A stretch of 64,000 nt of DNA, from the NCBI RefSeq assembly GCF_014836325.1, contig NZ_JACSQZ010000012.1, positions 1-64,000 of the forward strand. The letters are read 5' to 3'. How positions within the stretch are numbered: position 1 is the first letter of the stretch; each line of letters begins with the position of its first letter. The notes under the pieces were generated by a model, which was given only the letters and a program-made list of their open reading frames with translations, ran no database searches and was not told the DNA's origin. The position numbers were made by a program, and so were the translations under genes. This stretch comes from Clostridium gallinarum (GTDB lineage: Bacteria; Bacillota; Clostridia; Clostridiales; Clostridiaceae). This document shows, piece after piece, positions 1-9,856 of this stretch.

Positions 1-1
1 T

Positions 2-259
2 ACTTATAGTATAAGTGAAATGAAAAATGTAAAATATATTAAAGAAATAATAAAAGAATTAGAAAATAACAATACTTTAACAATTTTAGGGTATAATAAA
101 CTAGAAAATAATAATTATAAGTTAAAGTGCATATTAGAAGGGAAAAAAGAAGATATTCTTAAAGATATTGAAAGCTTAAGCTGTTATGAAATTGTAAGTT
201 ATAATTTAAATTATGAAAATAAAAAAGTTTTTTTAGAATTAGAGTTAATAAACAAATAA
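2..259 (+). CDS. Partial or small hypothetical protein, 3' end of a gene
   Basis: The frame is open from the window edge to a stop at 257-259. The first ATG, at base 20, has no ribosome-binding site in front of it, so this is more likely the C-terminal end of a gene that begins outside the window than a 79-residue protein. The visible part is lysine- and glutamate-rich. It ends in alternating hydrophobic residues (KVFLELELINK) that could form a terminal beta strand. I do not recognise the family. A pilus-assembly (PilO-like) tail is conceivable from that ending, but this is a guess. Confidence 0.45.
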   Translation, partial: TYSISEMKNVKYIKEIIKELENNNTLTILGYNKLENNNYKLKCILEGKKEDILKDIESLSCYEIVSYNLNYENKKVFLELELINK

Positions 260-416
260 ATACATAAAATTACCGTTATATTAATTTAAATAATTGCATT
301 TATTTGTGAATTTTGATAAAATACTTTTGTTATGTCATAGAGATTGTTATAAGTATGACTATTTAGTTTTCAATACTGTAAACTAATATGTAATAAAGTT
401 TTTGGAGGGATATTTA

Positions 417-974
417 ATGATATCAGCAGGAGATTTAAGAAAAGGTACTACTTTCGAGCATGAAGGACAAGTTTTTACAGTAATAGACTTTTTACACGTT
501 AAACCTGGAAAAGGTGCAGCTTTTGTAAGAACTAAACTTAGAAATGTTATTTCTGGGGGAGTTACTGATACAACTTTCAATCCTACAACTAAGCTTCAAG
601 AAGCAGTAATAGAAAGAAAAGAAATGCAATACCTTTATTCAGATGGAGAATTATATTACTTCATGGATCAAGAAACTTTTGAACAAATACCATTAAACTA
701 TGAGAAAGTTGAAGATGCTATAAAGTTTATAAAAGAAAACATGTTTGCAGTAATTAAATTCTATAAGGGAGAAGCTTTCTCAGTAGAAGCTCCAAACTTT
801 GTTGAATTATTAATAACTCAAGCTGATCCTGGAATTAAAGGAAATACAGCTACTAATGCTATGAAGCCTGCTACATTAGAAACTGGAGCAGTTGTAAATG
901 TTCCTATGTTTGTTAATGAAGGGGATGTAATCAGAGTAGACACTAGAACTGGTGAATACATGGAAAGAGTATAA
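417..974 (+). CDS. efp: Translation elongation factor P
   Basis: EF-P binds between the P and E sites of the ribosome and relieves stalling at polyproline. The protein is 185 aa, normal for the family. The N-terminal KOW-like domain reads [13 protein letters not shown], and the exposed loop is [12 protein letters not shown], where Lys32 is the usual modification site. Two OB-type domains follow, ending in the typical [18 protein letters not shown] strand. An in-frame TTG exists at 402, but the GGAGG at 404-408 sits correctly for the ATG at 417, so I start there. It is monocistronic, followed by a strong terminator. Confidence 0.97.
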   Translation: MISAGDLRKGTTFEHEGQVFTVIDFLHVKPGKGAAFVRTKLRNVISGGVTDTTFNPTTKLQEAVIERKEMQYLYSDGELYYFMDQETFEQIPLNYEKVEDAIKFIKENMFAVIKFYKGEAFSVEAPNFVELLITQADPGIKGNTATNAMKPATLETGAVVNVPMFVNEGDVIRVDTRTGEYMERV

Positions 975-1040
975 TAAAGAAGGTGCTGTCGCACAATTTT
1001 AAATGTATAATGCTATAATTTTAAATTTTACATTTACATT

Positions 1041-1068
1041 AGGGGCTGTTTGCGACAGCCCCTTTATT
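1041..1068 (+). terminator. Intrinsic terminator of efp
   Basis: A 9-bp perfect stem, AGGGGCTGT (1041-1049) with ACAGCCCCT (1055-1063), has a 5-nt loop and is followed by TTATT. The 3' arm can pair alternatively with GCTGTCGCA at 985-993. Confidence 0.85.
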
Positions 1069-1149
1069 CTATTATGCTTTTAAGTTTAGAAGTTTTGCTA
1101 TATAATATAATAAAGCAAATAGATTAATCTGTTTTAAGGATGTGAAAAT

Positions 1150-1512
1150 ATGAGAAACTTTAAAGAAAACATTGAAAGCATTAAAGATGAAATATTATGT
1201 TTAGAAGATAATAAATATAAAAGAATATTTGAAAATTTATTATCGTTAATTGAAGACATGACTTATTCTATGGAGGAGATGAGCTATAAGCAAGAATCTT
1301 TAGAAGAAAGTGTTAAATATATGGATGAAGATATTATAGGATTACAAGATGAACTGTTTGAAGAAGTTTCTATTGATGATTTAATGGAGATAGAGGATGA
1401 ATATTTAGAAGTTAATTGTAAACATTGTGATAAGCCATTATTTGTAGAAAAAGAATCTATAAATGAAAATAAGAGTATACCATGTCCATTTTGTAATAAT
1501 GATGCAATTTAA
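1150..1512 (+). CDS. CD1247-like N-terminal domain protein with zinc ribbon
   Basis: This 120-aa protein has an acidic, probably coiled-coil first 85 residues and a C-terminal zinc-ribbon-like module with two CxxC pairs (CKHCDKP and CPFCNN). The arrangement matches the clostridial proteins annotated as CD1247 N-terminal domain-containing, whose function is unknown. An AAGGATG ribosome site precedes the ATG. It stands alone between the efp terminator and its own terminator, upstream of the spoIIIA operon. Recognition is by architecture only. Confidence 0.75.
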   Translation: MRNFKENIESIKDEILCLEDNKYKRIFENLLSLIEDMTYSMEEMSYKQESLEESVKYMDEDIIGLQDELFEEVSIDDLMEIEDEYLEVNCKHCDKPLFVEKESINENKSIPCPFCNNDAI

Positions 1513-1528
1513 TAATATAAAATTTTTA

Positions 1529-1577
1529 ATATAAGCTGTTGAGAATACTTAAGTATTTTCAGCAGCTTATATTTTTT
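1529..1577 (+). terminator. Intrinsic terminator
   Basis: A long hairpin, roughly AATATAAGCTGTTGAGAATA paired with its near-complement at 1552-1573, ends in a run of six T. It closes the 1150-1512 unit. The rest of the gap to 1744 is AT-rich with no gene I can see. It should hold the spoIIIA promoter, but I could not place a convincing sigma-E site. Confidence 0.75.
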
Positions 1578-1744
1578 ATTGGTTTTAATGTAATCTTTAA
1601 CATTTATAGAATAATCAAAAGTAAATAAATAGATTTTTATATAAAATTATTTTAAAAATATTTTACATATTTAATTATTAGTATGAATATTATTTGATAG
1701 ATAGAAATAATCTTAAGTATACCTATAGAAAAGGACGTGATAAA

Positions 1745-2668
1745 TTGATTAATGAAGATGAAATTTTAAGAGTACTGCCATTAGATATAAGTAATGAGAT
1801 TAAAGGCTATCTTATAAACGAACCACTTCAAGAAATAAGGATAAAAGCTAATAAACCAATAATAGTTAATCTATCTAATAAAGAAGTTATATTGGATAGA
1901 ATAGCAACTATAAATGATTTGAAACAAATATTGGTGAGGATATCTAATTATTCTCTATATGCTTATGAAGAAGAAATAAAACAAGGGTATATAACTATTA
2001 AAGGTGGTCATAGAATAGGAATGGCTGGAGAATGTGTAATATCTCAAGGGGAAGTTAAGACTATAAGAAATATATCTTCTATAAATATTAGAATATGTAG
2101 AGAAGTTAAGGGATCCTCTAATGAAATTATGAAATTTATAGTTTCTAAAGATAGAATATACAATACTTTAATTATATCTCCTCCTAAATGTGGCAAGACA
2201 ACTATATTAAGGGATATTGCACGAAATATTTCTAATGGAATGGCTATTAATAATTTAAGTGGAAAAAAAGTATCAATAATAGATGAAAGAAGTGAAATAG
2301 CATCCTCTTTTAATGGAATTCCTCAATTAGATGTAGGAATTAGAAGTGATATTTTAGATAGCTGTTTTAAAAAAGATGGAATGATAATGGCTATAAGAAG
2401 CTTATCGCCAGAGGTACTTATATGTGATGAAATTGGTACTAGTGGAGAGATAGATGCTTTAAATATGGCTTTTAATTCAGGTGTAAATATAGTTGTAACT
2501 ATCCATGGCTACAATATTGATGATGTTTATAAAAGAAGTGTATTTAAGGACCTATTAGAAAAATCTATTTTAGAAAGAATTGTTGTTTTAAGTAGTAGAA
2601 GAGGCCCAGGAACTATAGAAAATATATATTCAATAGGAAATGGAGGAGAAATTAAATGCTTAAAATAA
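1745..2668 (+). CDS. spoIIIAA: Stage III sporulation protein AA, secretion-type ATPase
   Basis: This is the mother-cell ATPase of the SpoIIIA-SpoIIQ channel, related to type II/IV secretion ATPases. The Walker A motif is PPKCGKTT, followed by a Walker B-like ICDEIGT. An in-frame TTG at 1694 would add 17 residues. I choose the TTG at 1745, preceded by AAAGGACGTGA, which gives 307 aa, the length I recall for the B. subtilis protein. It is the first gene of the complete spoIIIAA-AH operon and overlaps spoIIIAB by 13 bases, suggesting translational coupling. In related bacteria the operon is under sigma-E control in the mother cell. Confidence 0.95.
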   Translation: MINEDEILRVLPLDISNEIKGYLINEPLQEIRIKANKPIIVNLSNKEVILDRIATINDLKQILVRISNYSLYAYEEEIKQGYITIKGGHRIGMAGECVISQGEVKTIRNISSINIRICREVKGSSNEIMKFIVSKDRIYNTLIISPPKCGKTTILRDIARNISNGMAINNLSGKKVSIIDERSEIASSFNGIPQLDVGIRSDILDSCFKKDGMIMAIRSLSPEVLICDEIGTSGEIDALNMAFNSGVNIVVTIHGYNIDDVYKRSVFKDLLEKSILERIVVLSSRRGPGTIENIYSIGNGGEIKCLK

Positions 2669-3174
2669 TAGCAATATCTATAATATTTTTATCAAGCAGT
2701 TATTTAGGATTTTACTATGGGCAAACATTTAATAGAAGAAGTAAACAATTAAAATCAGTGTTGAAATCAGTTATGTTTTTATGTAATGAAGTTATGTATT
2801 CAAATACTCCTCTACCAGAAGCTTTAAATTATGTATCTATAAAGGTAGAAGAGCCTGTAAGCTGTGTTTTGCTTAACGTAGGGAAAAGTCTAGAAAATGG
2901 AGATACAATGAGTGTATATGAAGCATTTAAGGAAGAGTATACAAAGAATAAAGCAGATTTTAATTTAAATGAAGGAGATAAAAATATAATAAAAGATTTT
3001 CTTAAGGGTCTTGGAGAGTCAGGAATTTATGGACAAGATAAATTATTTAATTTAACAATTGAAAATATGAAATTTAATTGTAAAAATGCAGATGAACTAG
3101 CAAAGAGAAATTCTAAAATGTATAGAGTAATAGGTATGTGTTTAGGGGCAATGATTGCAATTTTTTTATTTTAG
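2656..3174 (+). CDS. spoIIIAB: Stage III sporulation protein AB
   Basis: This 172-aa membrane protein has hydrophobic segments at both ends (residues about 3-20 and 156-172), with a cytoplasmic GspF-like domain between them. It is the presumed platform component that works with the SpoIIIAA ATPase. It starts inside the end of spoIIIAA. Confidence 0.95.
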   Translation: MLKIIAISIIFLSSSYLGFYYGQTFNRRSKQLKSVLKSVMFLCNEVMYSNTPLPEALNYVSIKVEEPVSCVLLNVGKSLENGDTMSVYEAFKEEYTKNKADFNLNEGDKNIIKDFLKGLGESGIYGQDKLFNLTIENMKFNCKNADELAKRNSKMYRVIGMCLGAMIAIFLF

Positions 3175-3189
3175 TAGGAGGGAAATTAA

Positions 3190-3387
3190 ATGTTAGATAT
3201 AAGTATTTTATTTAAGATTGGAGCTATGGGAGTTTTAATTGTGGTAATTGACAAGGTTTTAAAAGCAAGTGGGAAAGATGATATAGCAGTAATAACAAAT
3301 ATTGCTGGTATAGTTATTATACTTATAACTGTTATAGGATTAATAAGTGATTTATTCAACACAGTTAGAACTATGTTTATGCTATAG
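3190..3387 (+). CDS. spoIIIAC: Stage III sporulation protein AC
   Basis: This 65-aa protein has two predicted membrane helices (about 6-20 and 33-55), including MGVLIVVIDKVLK. Size, sequence type and place in the operon fit SpoIIIAC, a small integral membrane part of the channel. AGGAGGG precedes the ATG. Confidence 0.95.
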   Translation: MLDISILFKIGAMGVLIVVIDKVLKASGKDDIAVITNIAGIVIILITVIGLISDLFNTVRTMFML

Positions 3388-3396
3388 GAGAAAGGT

Positions 3397-3780
3397 ATGG
3401 ATATTATAAAAATCGTAGGAGTTGCCTTTGTAGCGCTGTTTATATATCTTGTTTTTAAGGAAAGAAGAAACGATATAGCAACATTAATTTCATTAGTAGC
3501 TGGAGCTATACTATTCCTATTAGTTATTTCTAGTTTAACAGACATAATTTATTTTATAAGAGATATTTCTTCTAAGGCGAATATAGATACAGTTTATATT
3601 GGCGTAGTTTTAAAAATACTTGCAATATCTTATTTAGCAACATTTTGTAGTGAAATATGTAAGGATGCAGGTGCTTCAAGTATTGCTAGTAAAGTTGAAT
3701 TTTCAGCTAAGATATTAATTTTAACTTTAGCAATACCTATACTTATGGCTGTTTTACAATCAATTTTACAAATATTGTAG
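3397..3780 (+). CDS. spoIIIAD: Stage III sporulation protein AD
   Basis: This 127-aa, highly hydrophobic protein has about four membrane segments and is the usual size. It sits 9 bases after spoIIIAC and 8 before spoIIIAE, as expected for the operon. Confidence 0.95.
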   Translation: MDIIKIVGVAFVALFIYLVFKERRNDIATLISLVAGAILFLLVISSLTDIIYFIRDISSKANIDTVYIGVVLKILAISYLATFCSEICKDAGASSIASKVEFSAKILILTLAIPILMAVLQSILQIL

Positions 3781-3788
3781 GTGTTTAT

Positions 3789-5012
3789 ATGATTAAAAAT
3801 ATGTTATCAAATAGGCTTCTTAGAGGGATATTTATAATAATTATTATTTTTATAACTTATAACTCTAAAAATGTGTTTGCTAATGATGGAACTAATATAA
3901 ATATTAATAATGAAATTACTGAAGAAAATATAATTTTAGATAATGAAGAAGTAAATAATAAATTAATTTCTCTTTACAATTATATAAATAATGTAAAGAC
4001 AGATGTAGAAATTTTAAATGATTTAGATCCGGTAGAATATATAAAAGGATATATAGAAAATGGAGAAGGGGGGTTCTCCTTTAAGACTATAATTAATGCA
4101 ATTAGTAGTTTTTTGTTTAAAGAAATAAAAACAGTACTTAGTTTATCAATAAGTATTATAGTAATTGCTATTATTTGCTCATTAATAAAAAATCTTCAAT
4201 CTGCTTTTTCAAATGAAGGTATATCTAATATAGCATTTTTTGCTTGCTATGCGATACTTATAATTATATTATCAAAAAGTTTTATAGTATCAATTAATAT
4301 AGCAATAGATATAATTAAAGATTTATCAGAATTTATGGGGGCTATATTACCTGTTTTAGTTATAATGCTTGGTTCAATTGGAGGATTTACACAAGCAGCT
4401 ACTATGGATCCGATAATTATGGGAGCAACTTTATTAATTCCAAGGATATATACAACTGTTATAATTCCATTAATACTGATAACTTTTGTATTAGAATTTA
4501 CAAATAATATTTCTTCGGAATATAAAATAGACAACTTATGTAAACTTATAAAACAAACCACTATATGGATGCAAGGAATAATTTTGACTATATTTATTGG
4601 ATTATTGACTGTAAGAGGAATAACTTCTTCTACAATAGATGCAGTAACATTAAAAACAGCAAAATTTGCTATTGATAATTTTATACCTATAGTAGGTAAA
4701 GCTTTTTCAGATGCTATAGCATCTGTAGCTGGATATTCATTAGTTATAAAAAATGCAGTAAGTTCTATAGGATTAGTAATAATAATATTTATGATGCTTT
4801 ATCCAATAATTAAGTTAATATTACTTTCCTTTGTTTATAAACTAACTGCAGCAGTTATAGAGCCTATAAGTGATAAAAGAATAACTAATGCAATTGGAGC
4901 AGCAGGGAATTCTTTAGTTTTATTAATGTCTTGTGTTTTGTCGGTTAGCTTAATGTTCTTTGTATTACTAGCAATAATGGCATCAGCAGGAAAATTTGTT
5001 ATAGGAGGATAA
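3789..5012 (+). CDS. spoIIIAE: Stage III sporulation protein AE
   Basis: This 407-aa protein has a signal-like N-terminal hydrophobic helix, an acidic extracytoplasmic stretch (about residues 30-90), then seven or so membrane helices. The multipass core resembles export-gate components. It is the largest membrane part of the SpoIIIA complex. Confidence 0.95.
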   Translation: MIKNMLSNRLLRGIFIIIIIFITYNSKNVFANDGTNININNEITEENIILDNEEVNNKLISLYNYINNVKTDVEILNDLDPVEYIKGYIENGEGGFSFKTIINAISSFLFKEIKTVLSLSISIIVIAIICSLIKNLQSAFSNEGISNIAFFACYAILIIILSKSFIVSINIAIDIIKDLSEFMGAILPVLVIMLGSIGGFTQAATMDPIIMGATLLIPRIYTTVIIPLILITFVLEFTNNISSEYKIDNLCKLIKQTTIWMQGIILTIFIGLLTVRGITSSTIDAVTLKTAKFAIDNFIPIVGKAFSDAIASVAGYSLVIKNAVSSIGLVIIIFMMLYPIIKLILLSFVYKLTAAVIEPISDKRITNAIGAAGNSLVLLMSCVLSVSLMFFVLLAIMASAGKFVIGG

Positions 5013-5016
5013 AAAG

Positions 5017-5598
5017 ATGAGTGAAATAAAAGGTTTTGTAATAACTTTAGTGACTATGCTTATCTTAATTACTGCGATAGAATTAATATCTCCAGATAAT
5101 AGTATGAAAAAATATTTAAAATTTGTTTTAGGAACAATTTTAGTAGCAGTTATGATAAGTCCTATAATTTCAATAATTAGTAAAGGTGAAGATAATTTAT
5201 CTAAAAAAATAATAGAATATTCTGAAATGGTAGAAAATAAGAGCTTAGAAACAATTAATATACAAAAAGAGGATGGAAGTAAGGTAGAATTTAAAAATAA
5301 CTTGGAAGAAAATTGTAATTTATTGTTAAAAGAAAATTTTAATGAATTTGATTTTAAATCTTCAATAGATTGTGACATAAATATGACTCAAATAACATAT
5401 TCAATTAATGAAGTTAAAGTTTTTGTTAAAGATAAATCTGTTTCTAAAATTGAAAAAATAATTATTAATAGTGGAAAGGAAAGTACAGAAGTTTCTTCTA
5501 ATAATGAAGTTATTCAAAAGGAAGAAGAAATTACGAATTATTTAGCACAAACTTTAAATATATCAAAAGATAAAATAAAAATATATAAAATGAAATAA
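5017..5598 (+). CDS. spoIIIAF: Stage III sporulation protein AF
   Basis: This 193-aa protein has two N-terminal membrane helices (about 5-24 and 34-53), then a soluble ring-building-motif-type domain in the intermembrane space. Length and position match SpoIIIAF. It follows spoIIIAE by 4 bases. Confidence 0.93.
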   Translation: MSEIKGFVITLVTMLILITAIELISPDNSMKKYLKFVLGTILVAVMISPIISIISKGEDNLSKKIIEYSEMVENKSLETINIQKEDGSKVEFKNNLEENCNLLLKENFNEFDFKSSIDCDINMTQITYSINEVKVFVKDKSVSKIEKIIINSGKESTEVSSNNEVIQKEEEITNYLAQTLNISKDKIKIYKMK

Positions 5599-5611
5599 TG
5601 GGAGTGAGAAA

Positions 5612-6217
5612 ATGGGGAATAGTAAAATAAAAAACGATCTAGCAAACTTAATTAACAATAAAAAGTTTCTAAATGCTGTAGTAATTGCACTAATATTAGC
5701 TTTTGTATTACTTGCTATAAGTTTTTTAAGCACCACAAGAAAGAAGGATACTAAAGAATCATTAAGTACTAATGTATCAAACTCTAATAGTTTAGAAGAG
5801 GGAGCAAAAAATACTATAGATAACTATGAGGAAAATGAAAAACAAGAATTAACAAAGTTATTAGGAACAATAGAGAATGTTGGGCAGGTTGAGGTTATGA
5901 TTTATTTTAAAACTGGTGAGGTTAAGGTACCAGCTATTGAAGAATCTATCCAAGAGGCAGTAACAGAAGAAACAGATAGTCAAGGAGGAAAGAGATCAAC
6001 AACACAACAGACAGGGGGTAGTAAAGTTGTAATGTCTGGGGATAGTGGCAAAAATGAACCTTATATATTACAAGTAAATAAACCTGAAATTAATGGAGTT
6101 TTAATAGTAGCAGAAGGTGCTACTAGTGCAAAAGTTAAGTATGATATACAAGTAGCTGTATCTAGCTTATATGGAATTTCTTTAGATAAGGTTAATGTAT
6201 ATCCTATGAAAAATTAG
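5612..6217 (+). CDS. spoIIIAG: Stage III sporulation protein AG
   Basis: This 201-aa protein has one membrane anchor (about residues 20-42), then a secretin-like ring-building domain containing the family stretch LGTIENVGQVEVMIYF. The C-terminal half carries YILQVNKPEINGVLIVAEGA, typical of SpoIIIAG. In the family it forms a large ring between mother cell and forespore. Confidence 0.95.
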   Translation: MGNSKIKNDLANLINNKKFLNAVVIALILAFVLLAISFLSTTRKKDTKESLSTNVSNSNSLEEGAKNTIDNYEENEKQELTKLLGTIENVGQVEVMIYFKTGEVKVPAIEESIQEAVTEETDSQGGKRSTTQQTGGSKVVMSGDSGKNEPYILQVNKPEINGVLIVAEGATSAKVKYDIQVAVSSLYGISLDKVNVYPMKN

Positions 6218-6256
6218 CATATAAATAATATGAAAAATAGATGGGGGGAAATTAAA

Positions 6257-6778
6257 ATGACAAAAAAACAATTTGGTATTATTTTCACACTTATGGCTCT
6301 TATAGTATGTGTAGGAGTTGTGGCAGCTAGGATAAATAAGACGGGGTTAAACGATCCAACAGATTTTAGTCAAGTAATATCACAATCTAATGAGGAGAAG
6401 GAAAAGGATAAGGATGAAGAAACTTTAGGAAGTCAAGAATATTTTTATGCTATAAGAAGTGAAAAGGATACAAAAGACTCAGTTACTATTCAAGGATTAA
6501 ATGAGCTTATTGATAATGAACAAACATCACAAGAAGAAAAGGATTTAGCAGCAAATGAGTTAAGAGAAAAAACTATGTTAAAAGATAAAGAAGGAACAGT
6601 AGAAGTAAGTATAAAAAATAAAGGTTTTGAAGATGTACTATGCTCTATAGAAGGAGATAGTAATGTAAGAGTAGTTGTAAAAGCAGAGGAATTAACAGAA
6701 GCAGATACAGTTTCTATCCAAGAAATAGTAGAAAATGTTACAGGAATTAGTGATGTAATAATAGAACCTAAGAAATAA
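6257..6778 (+). CDS. spoIIIAH: Stage III sporulation protein AH
   Basis: This 173-aa protein has a single N-terminal membrane anchor and a C-terminal YscJ/FliF-like domain that in related bacteria binds forespore SpoIIQ. An ATG at 6230 is in frame, but GGGGGG at 6243-6248 lies inside that extension and serves the ATG at 6257 (MTKKQFGIIF), so I use that start. It is the last gene of the operon. Confidence 0.95.
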   Translation: MTKKQFGIIFTLMALIVCVGVVAARINKTGLNDPTDFSQVISQSNEEKEKDKDEETLGSQEYFYAIRSEKDTKDSVTIQGLNELIDNEQTSQEEKDLAANELREKTMLKDKEGTVEVSIKNKGFEDVLCSIEGDSNVRVVVKAEELTEADTVSIQEIVENVTGISDVIIEPKK

Positions 6779-6782
6779 TACA

Positions 6783-6811
6783 TTGTAATATAAACAGTGC
6801 TTTGATATAAT
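6783..6811 (+). promoter_or_regulatory. Sigma-A-type promoter of the Asp23 gene
   Basis: The -35 is TTGTAA at 6783-6788 and the -10 is TATAAT at 6806-6811, with a 17-bp spacer and a TGA extension before the -10. It separates the housekeeping genes downstream from the sporulation operon upstream. Confidence 0.75.
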
Positions 6812-6858
6812 TAACATATGAAAGAGTTTTGAATTCAAAACGCTTAGGAGGTAATCAA

Positions 6859-7245
6859 ATGGATAACAATAATTATGAAGAAAATTTAGGAATAGTTAAA
6901 ATTTCCGATGAAGTTGTCAGTGTAATAGCTGGTATAGCAGCAGAAGAAATAAATGGTGTAGAAGATCTACAACATCCAGTAGGTAATAACATATCACAAT
7001 TGCTAAAAGGAAAGAAAACATCAGGAAAAAATGTTAAGGTAACATTAAATGAAGATTTTGCAATAATAGAAATAAACTTAGCAGTTGAGTATGGAGTTAA
7101 AATACCAGAAGTAGTAAATGCAGTTCAAGAAAATGTTAAAAAAACTGTTGAAACTATGACAGGCTTAAATGTTAATTCAGTTAATGTTAATGTTCAAAGT
7201 ATTTATGTACCAAAAACTGAAAAAGAAGAAATTAAAGAAAATTAA
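6859..7245 (+). CDS. Asp23/Gls24 family envelope stress protein
   Basis: This 128-aa protein carries the full Asp23 domain (GIVKISDEVVSVIAGIAAEEINGVE through VNVNVQSIYV). The family includes YqhY and AmaP-associated proteins, linked to envelope stress or lipid homeostasis. An upstream in-frame ATG at 6829 is ignored because AGGAGG at 6846-6851 fits the ATG at 6859. The position between spoIIIAH and nusB matches yqhY in Bacillus. Confidence 0.92.
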   Translation: MDNNNYEENLGIVKISDEVVSVIAGIAAEEINGVEDLQHPVGNNISQLLKGKKTSGKNVKVTLNEDFAIIEINLAVEYGVKIPEVVNAVQENVKKTVETMTGLNVNSVNVNVQSIYVPKTEKEEIKEN

Positions 7246-7250
7246 GCTAA

Positions 7251-7277
7251 CCCTCTGATTTTTCAGAGGGTGTTTTT
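7251..7277 (+). terminator. Intrinsic terminator of the Asp23 gene
   Basis: CCCTCTGA (7251-7258) pairs perfectly with TCAGAGGG (7263-7270) around a TTTT loop, followed by TGTTTTTCTT. Confidence 0.9.
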
Positions 7278-7368
7278 CTTGTGCTTTAAATAAATTTGTT
7301 GTAGTATATTTATGATTAGAAAGTTTTATAAAGTTAATAATATTATTAACGACACTTAGGAGGATAAT

Positions 7369-7773
7369 ATGAACAGAAAAAGATCAAGAGAAATAGCAAT
7401 GGAATTACTATTTGGGATGACTTTAAGTAAAAATACATTAGAGGAAACAATTGAAAATTTCTTAGAAGACTATGAGATGAAGTTAAATACAATAGATTTA
7501 GAATACATAAAAAAGATTCTTGAGGACATAGAAAAAAATAAAGAGACTATTGATAAAAAAATAGAAGATGCTTTAACTAACTGGAAGATAGATAGAATTT
7601 CAAAGATAAACTTATCTATTTTAAGATTAGCTATAGGAGAAATGTTATACATAGAAGATGTACCAGAAAAAGTAGCAATTAATGAAGCTATTGAAATGAC
7701 AAAAAAATATTCTGATGAAAAAAGTGTTTCTTTTATAAATGGGGTATTAGATAAAGCTTTTAAAAGTTTGTAA
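7369..7773 (+). CDS. nusB: Transcription antitermination factor NusB
   Basis: This 134-aa all-helical protein starts [16 protein letters not shown] and ends with [28 protein letters not shown], the two most conserved stretches of NusB. With NusE (S10) it binds boxA RNA and prevents early termination in rRNA operons. AGGAGG precedes the ATG. It leads a run of closely packed housekeeping genes. Confidence 0.96.
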   Translation: MNRKRSREIAMELLFGMTLSKNTLEETIENFLEDYEMKLNTIDLEYIKKILEDIEKNKETIDKKIEDALTNWKIDRISKINLSILRLAIGEMLYIEDVPEKVAINEAIEMTKKYSDEKSVSFINGVLDKAFKSL

Positions 7774-7795
7774 TAAGAATGGGGGCTGTTTTATA

Positions 7796-8659
7796 ATGGG
7801 GAAAATAATAGATGGTAAAAAGGTTGCTCAAGATATAAAGTTTGAAATTAAAAATTTTATTGATAAAAGAAAACAACAAGGACTAAGATTACCGAAAATA
7901 GTATCTATTTTAGTAGGTAACGATGAAGGATCTATTTATTATATAAACAGTCAAGAGAAGGTAGCAACATCTCTTGGCGTTGAATTTAATAAATTACTAT
8001 TAGATAAAGATATTAAAGAAGAGGATCTTATAGAAAAAATAAAAAAGTTAAATAATGATAATAATGTTGATGGAATAATAATTCAATTACCATTACCTAG
8101 TAAATTAAATGAAAAAAGAATAATAAATACAATTTTACCAAGTAAAGACATTGATTGCTTAACATTTATAAATCAAGGAAAGCTTTATTGTGGTGATAAA
8201 GTATTTTTACCATGCACACCTAATTCTGTAATTACTTTATTAGAAAAATACAATGTAGAATTAGAAGGTAAAAATGTAGTAGTTATAGGAAGAAGCAATA
8301 TAGTTGGAAAACCAGTAGCACAATTATTAGTTAATAAAAATGCAACTGTAACTATATGTCATTCTAAAACAAAAAATTTAAAAGAAATTTGTAAAAGAGC
8401 AGATATATTAGTTGTTGCTATAGGAAAAGCAAAGTTTATAGATAAAGAATATGTAAATGAAAACTCTATTATATTAGACGTAGGAACATCATCTTTAGAT
8501 GGAAAGATAACTGGAGATGTTGATTTAGAAAATATTATTAATGAGATCAGTATGATAACACCAGTACCAGGTGGAGTCGGAGCATTGACAACAACGTTAT
8601 TAATTAAGAATTCATGTGAGGCGTTAGAATATAATGAAAATGAAAACTTTAACAGTTAG
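7796..8659 (+). CDS. folD: Methylenetetrahydrofolate dehydrogenase / cyclohydrolase
   Basis: The bifunctional enzyme converts 5,10-methylene-THF to 10-formyl-THF in one-carbon metabolism. The 287-aa protein has the family signatures [14 protein letters not shown] with the catalytic Lys region, [10 protein letters not shown], and the Rossmann stretch [17 protein letters not shown]. It ends [20 protein letters not shown]. It overlaps xseA by 26 bases. Confidence 0.96.
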   Translation: MGKIIDGKKVAQDIKFEIKNFIDKRKQQGLRLPKIVSILVGNDEGSIYYINSQEKVATSLGVEFNKLLLDKDIKEEDLIEKIKKLNNDNNVDGIIIQLPLPSKLNEKRIINTILPSKDIDCLTFINQGKLYCGDKVFLPCTPNSVITLLEKYNVELEGKNVVVIGRSNIVGKPVAQLLVNKNATVTICHSKTKNLKEICKRADILVVAIGKAKFIDKEYVNENSIILDVGTSSLDGKITGDVDLENIINEISMITPVPGGVGALTTTLLIKNSCEALEYNENENFNS

Positions 8660-9836
8660 TGAAGTTAATAATTATATAAAAAGAATTTTAGATAGTGATT
8701 TCATATTAAATAATATAGTAGTTAAAGGTGAAATATCTAATTTAAAATATCATAGTAGTGGACATATATATTTTTCATTAAAAGATTCAGTAAGTAAAAT
8801 AAATTGTGTTATGTTTAAAAATAATAGTATGAATCTTGATTTTGAATTAGAAGATGGAATGGAAGTAGTAGCTAACGCAAGATGCTCTATTTATCAAGGA
8901 ACAGGATCACTTCAATTATATATAGATAAACTTCAAAAAGAAGGATTAGGAGAGCTTCATATTAAATTAGAAATATTGAAAAAGAAATTACAAGAAGAAG
9001 GCTATTTTAATGAAGAATATAAAAAGCCTATTCCTAGAATGCCTAAAAGAATAGGAGTAGTAACTTCTGAAACAGGTGCTGTAATAAGAGATATAATTAA
9101 TGTTACAAGAAGACGAAGTTCTTTAGTAGATATAGTTTTGTATCCAGCTTTAGTTCAAGGAGAAGGAGCGTATAAATCAATAATTAAAGGAATAGAATAC
9201 TTTAATAAAGAAAAATCTGTAGATACTATTATTATTGGAAGAGGTGGAGGGTCTTTAGAAGAACTTTGGAACTTTAATGAAGAAGAATTAGCAAAAGAAA
9301 TATTTAAATCAAAAATTCCAATAATATCAGCAGTTGGCCATGAAGTAGATTTTACAATTTCTGATTTAGTAAGTGACTTTAGAGCGTCTACTCCATCACA
9401 AGCTGCAGAAATAGCCGTTCCATTAGAAGAAGATATTTTAAAAACAATAAAAGATTTAGAAAATAAAATTAATAAAAGTGTTTTAGATGTATTATTATAT
9501 GAGAAAGAGAAATTAAATAATTATAAAAGGTTATTAAATTCTAATAGTCCTGAAGTTATTTTATCTAATGCTTATTTAGAAATAGACAGAATAGAAGAAA
9601 GGGCTAGAAATATAGTTTTTAATAGATTAGAAAAAGAAAAATTCAAGATTAAAGCATTCAATGACTTACTAGAAGCTCATAATCCTTTAAATGTTTTAAA
9701 AAAAGGATATACAATTATTGAAGATAATAATAATAAAGTTATATCTTCTAAGTCTATGTTAAGTGATATTGATGAAGTTAATATAGTTTTTAGTGATGGT
9801 AAAGTAAAAAGTAAAATTTTAAAAGAAATTAAATAG
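8634..9836 (+). CDS. xseA: Exodeoxyribonuclease VII large subunit
   Basis: This 400-aa protein has an N-terminal OB fold ([23 protein letters not shown]) and the catalytic core with [22 protein letters not shown] and [22 protein letters not shown]. It degrades single-stranded DNA together with XseB, whose gene follows. The start may be 8634 or the second ATG at 8640; both lie inside the folD end. Confidence 0.95.
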   Translation: MKMKTLTVSEVNNYIKRILDSDFILNNIVVKGEISNLKYHSSGHIYFSLKDSVSKINCVMFKNNSMNLDFELEDGMEVVANARCSIYQGTGSLQLYIDKLQKEGLGELHIKLEILKKKLQEEGYFNEEYKKPIPRMPKRIGVVTSETGAVIRDIINVTRRRSSLVDIVLYPALVQGEGAYKSIIKGIEYFNKEKSVDTIIIGRGGGSLEELWNFNEEELAKEIFKSKIPIISAVGHEVDFTISDLVSDFRASTPSQAAEIAVPLEEDILKTIKDLENKINKSVLDVLLYEKEKLNNYKRLLNSNSPEVILSNAYLEIDRIEERARNIVFNRLEKEKFKIKAFNDLLEAHNPLNVLKKGYTIIEDNNNKVISSKSMLSDIDEVNIVFSDGKVKSKILKEIK

Positions 9837-9856
9837 TTAAAGGGAGTTGAAAGTTT

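Noticed and set aside
1600..1744. Sigma-E promoter for the spoIIIA operon
   Set aside because: Several ATATT and CATA-like boxes exist in this AT-rich stretch, but none pairs with the right spacing convincingly enough to annotate.
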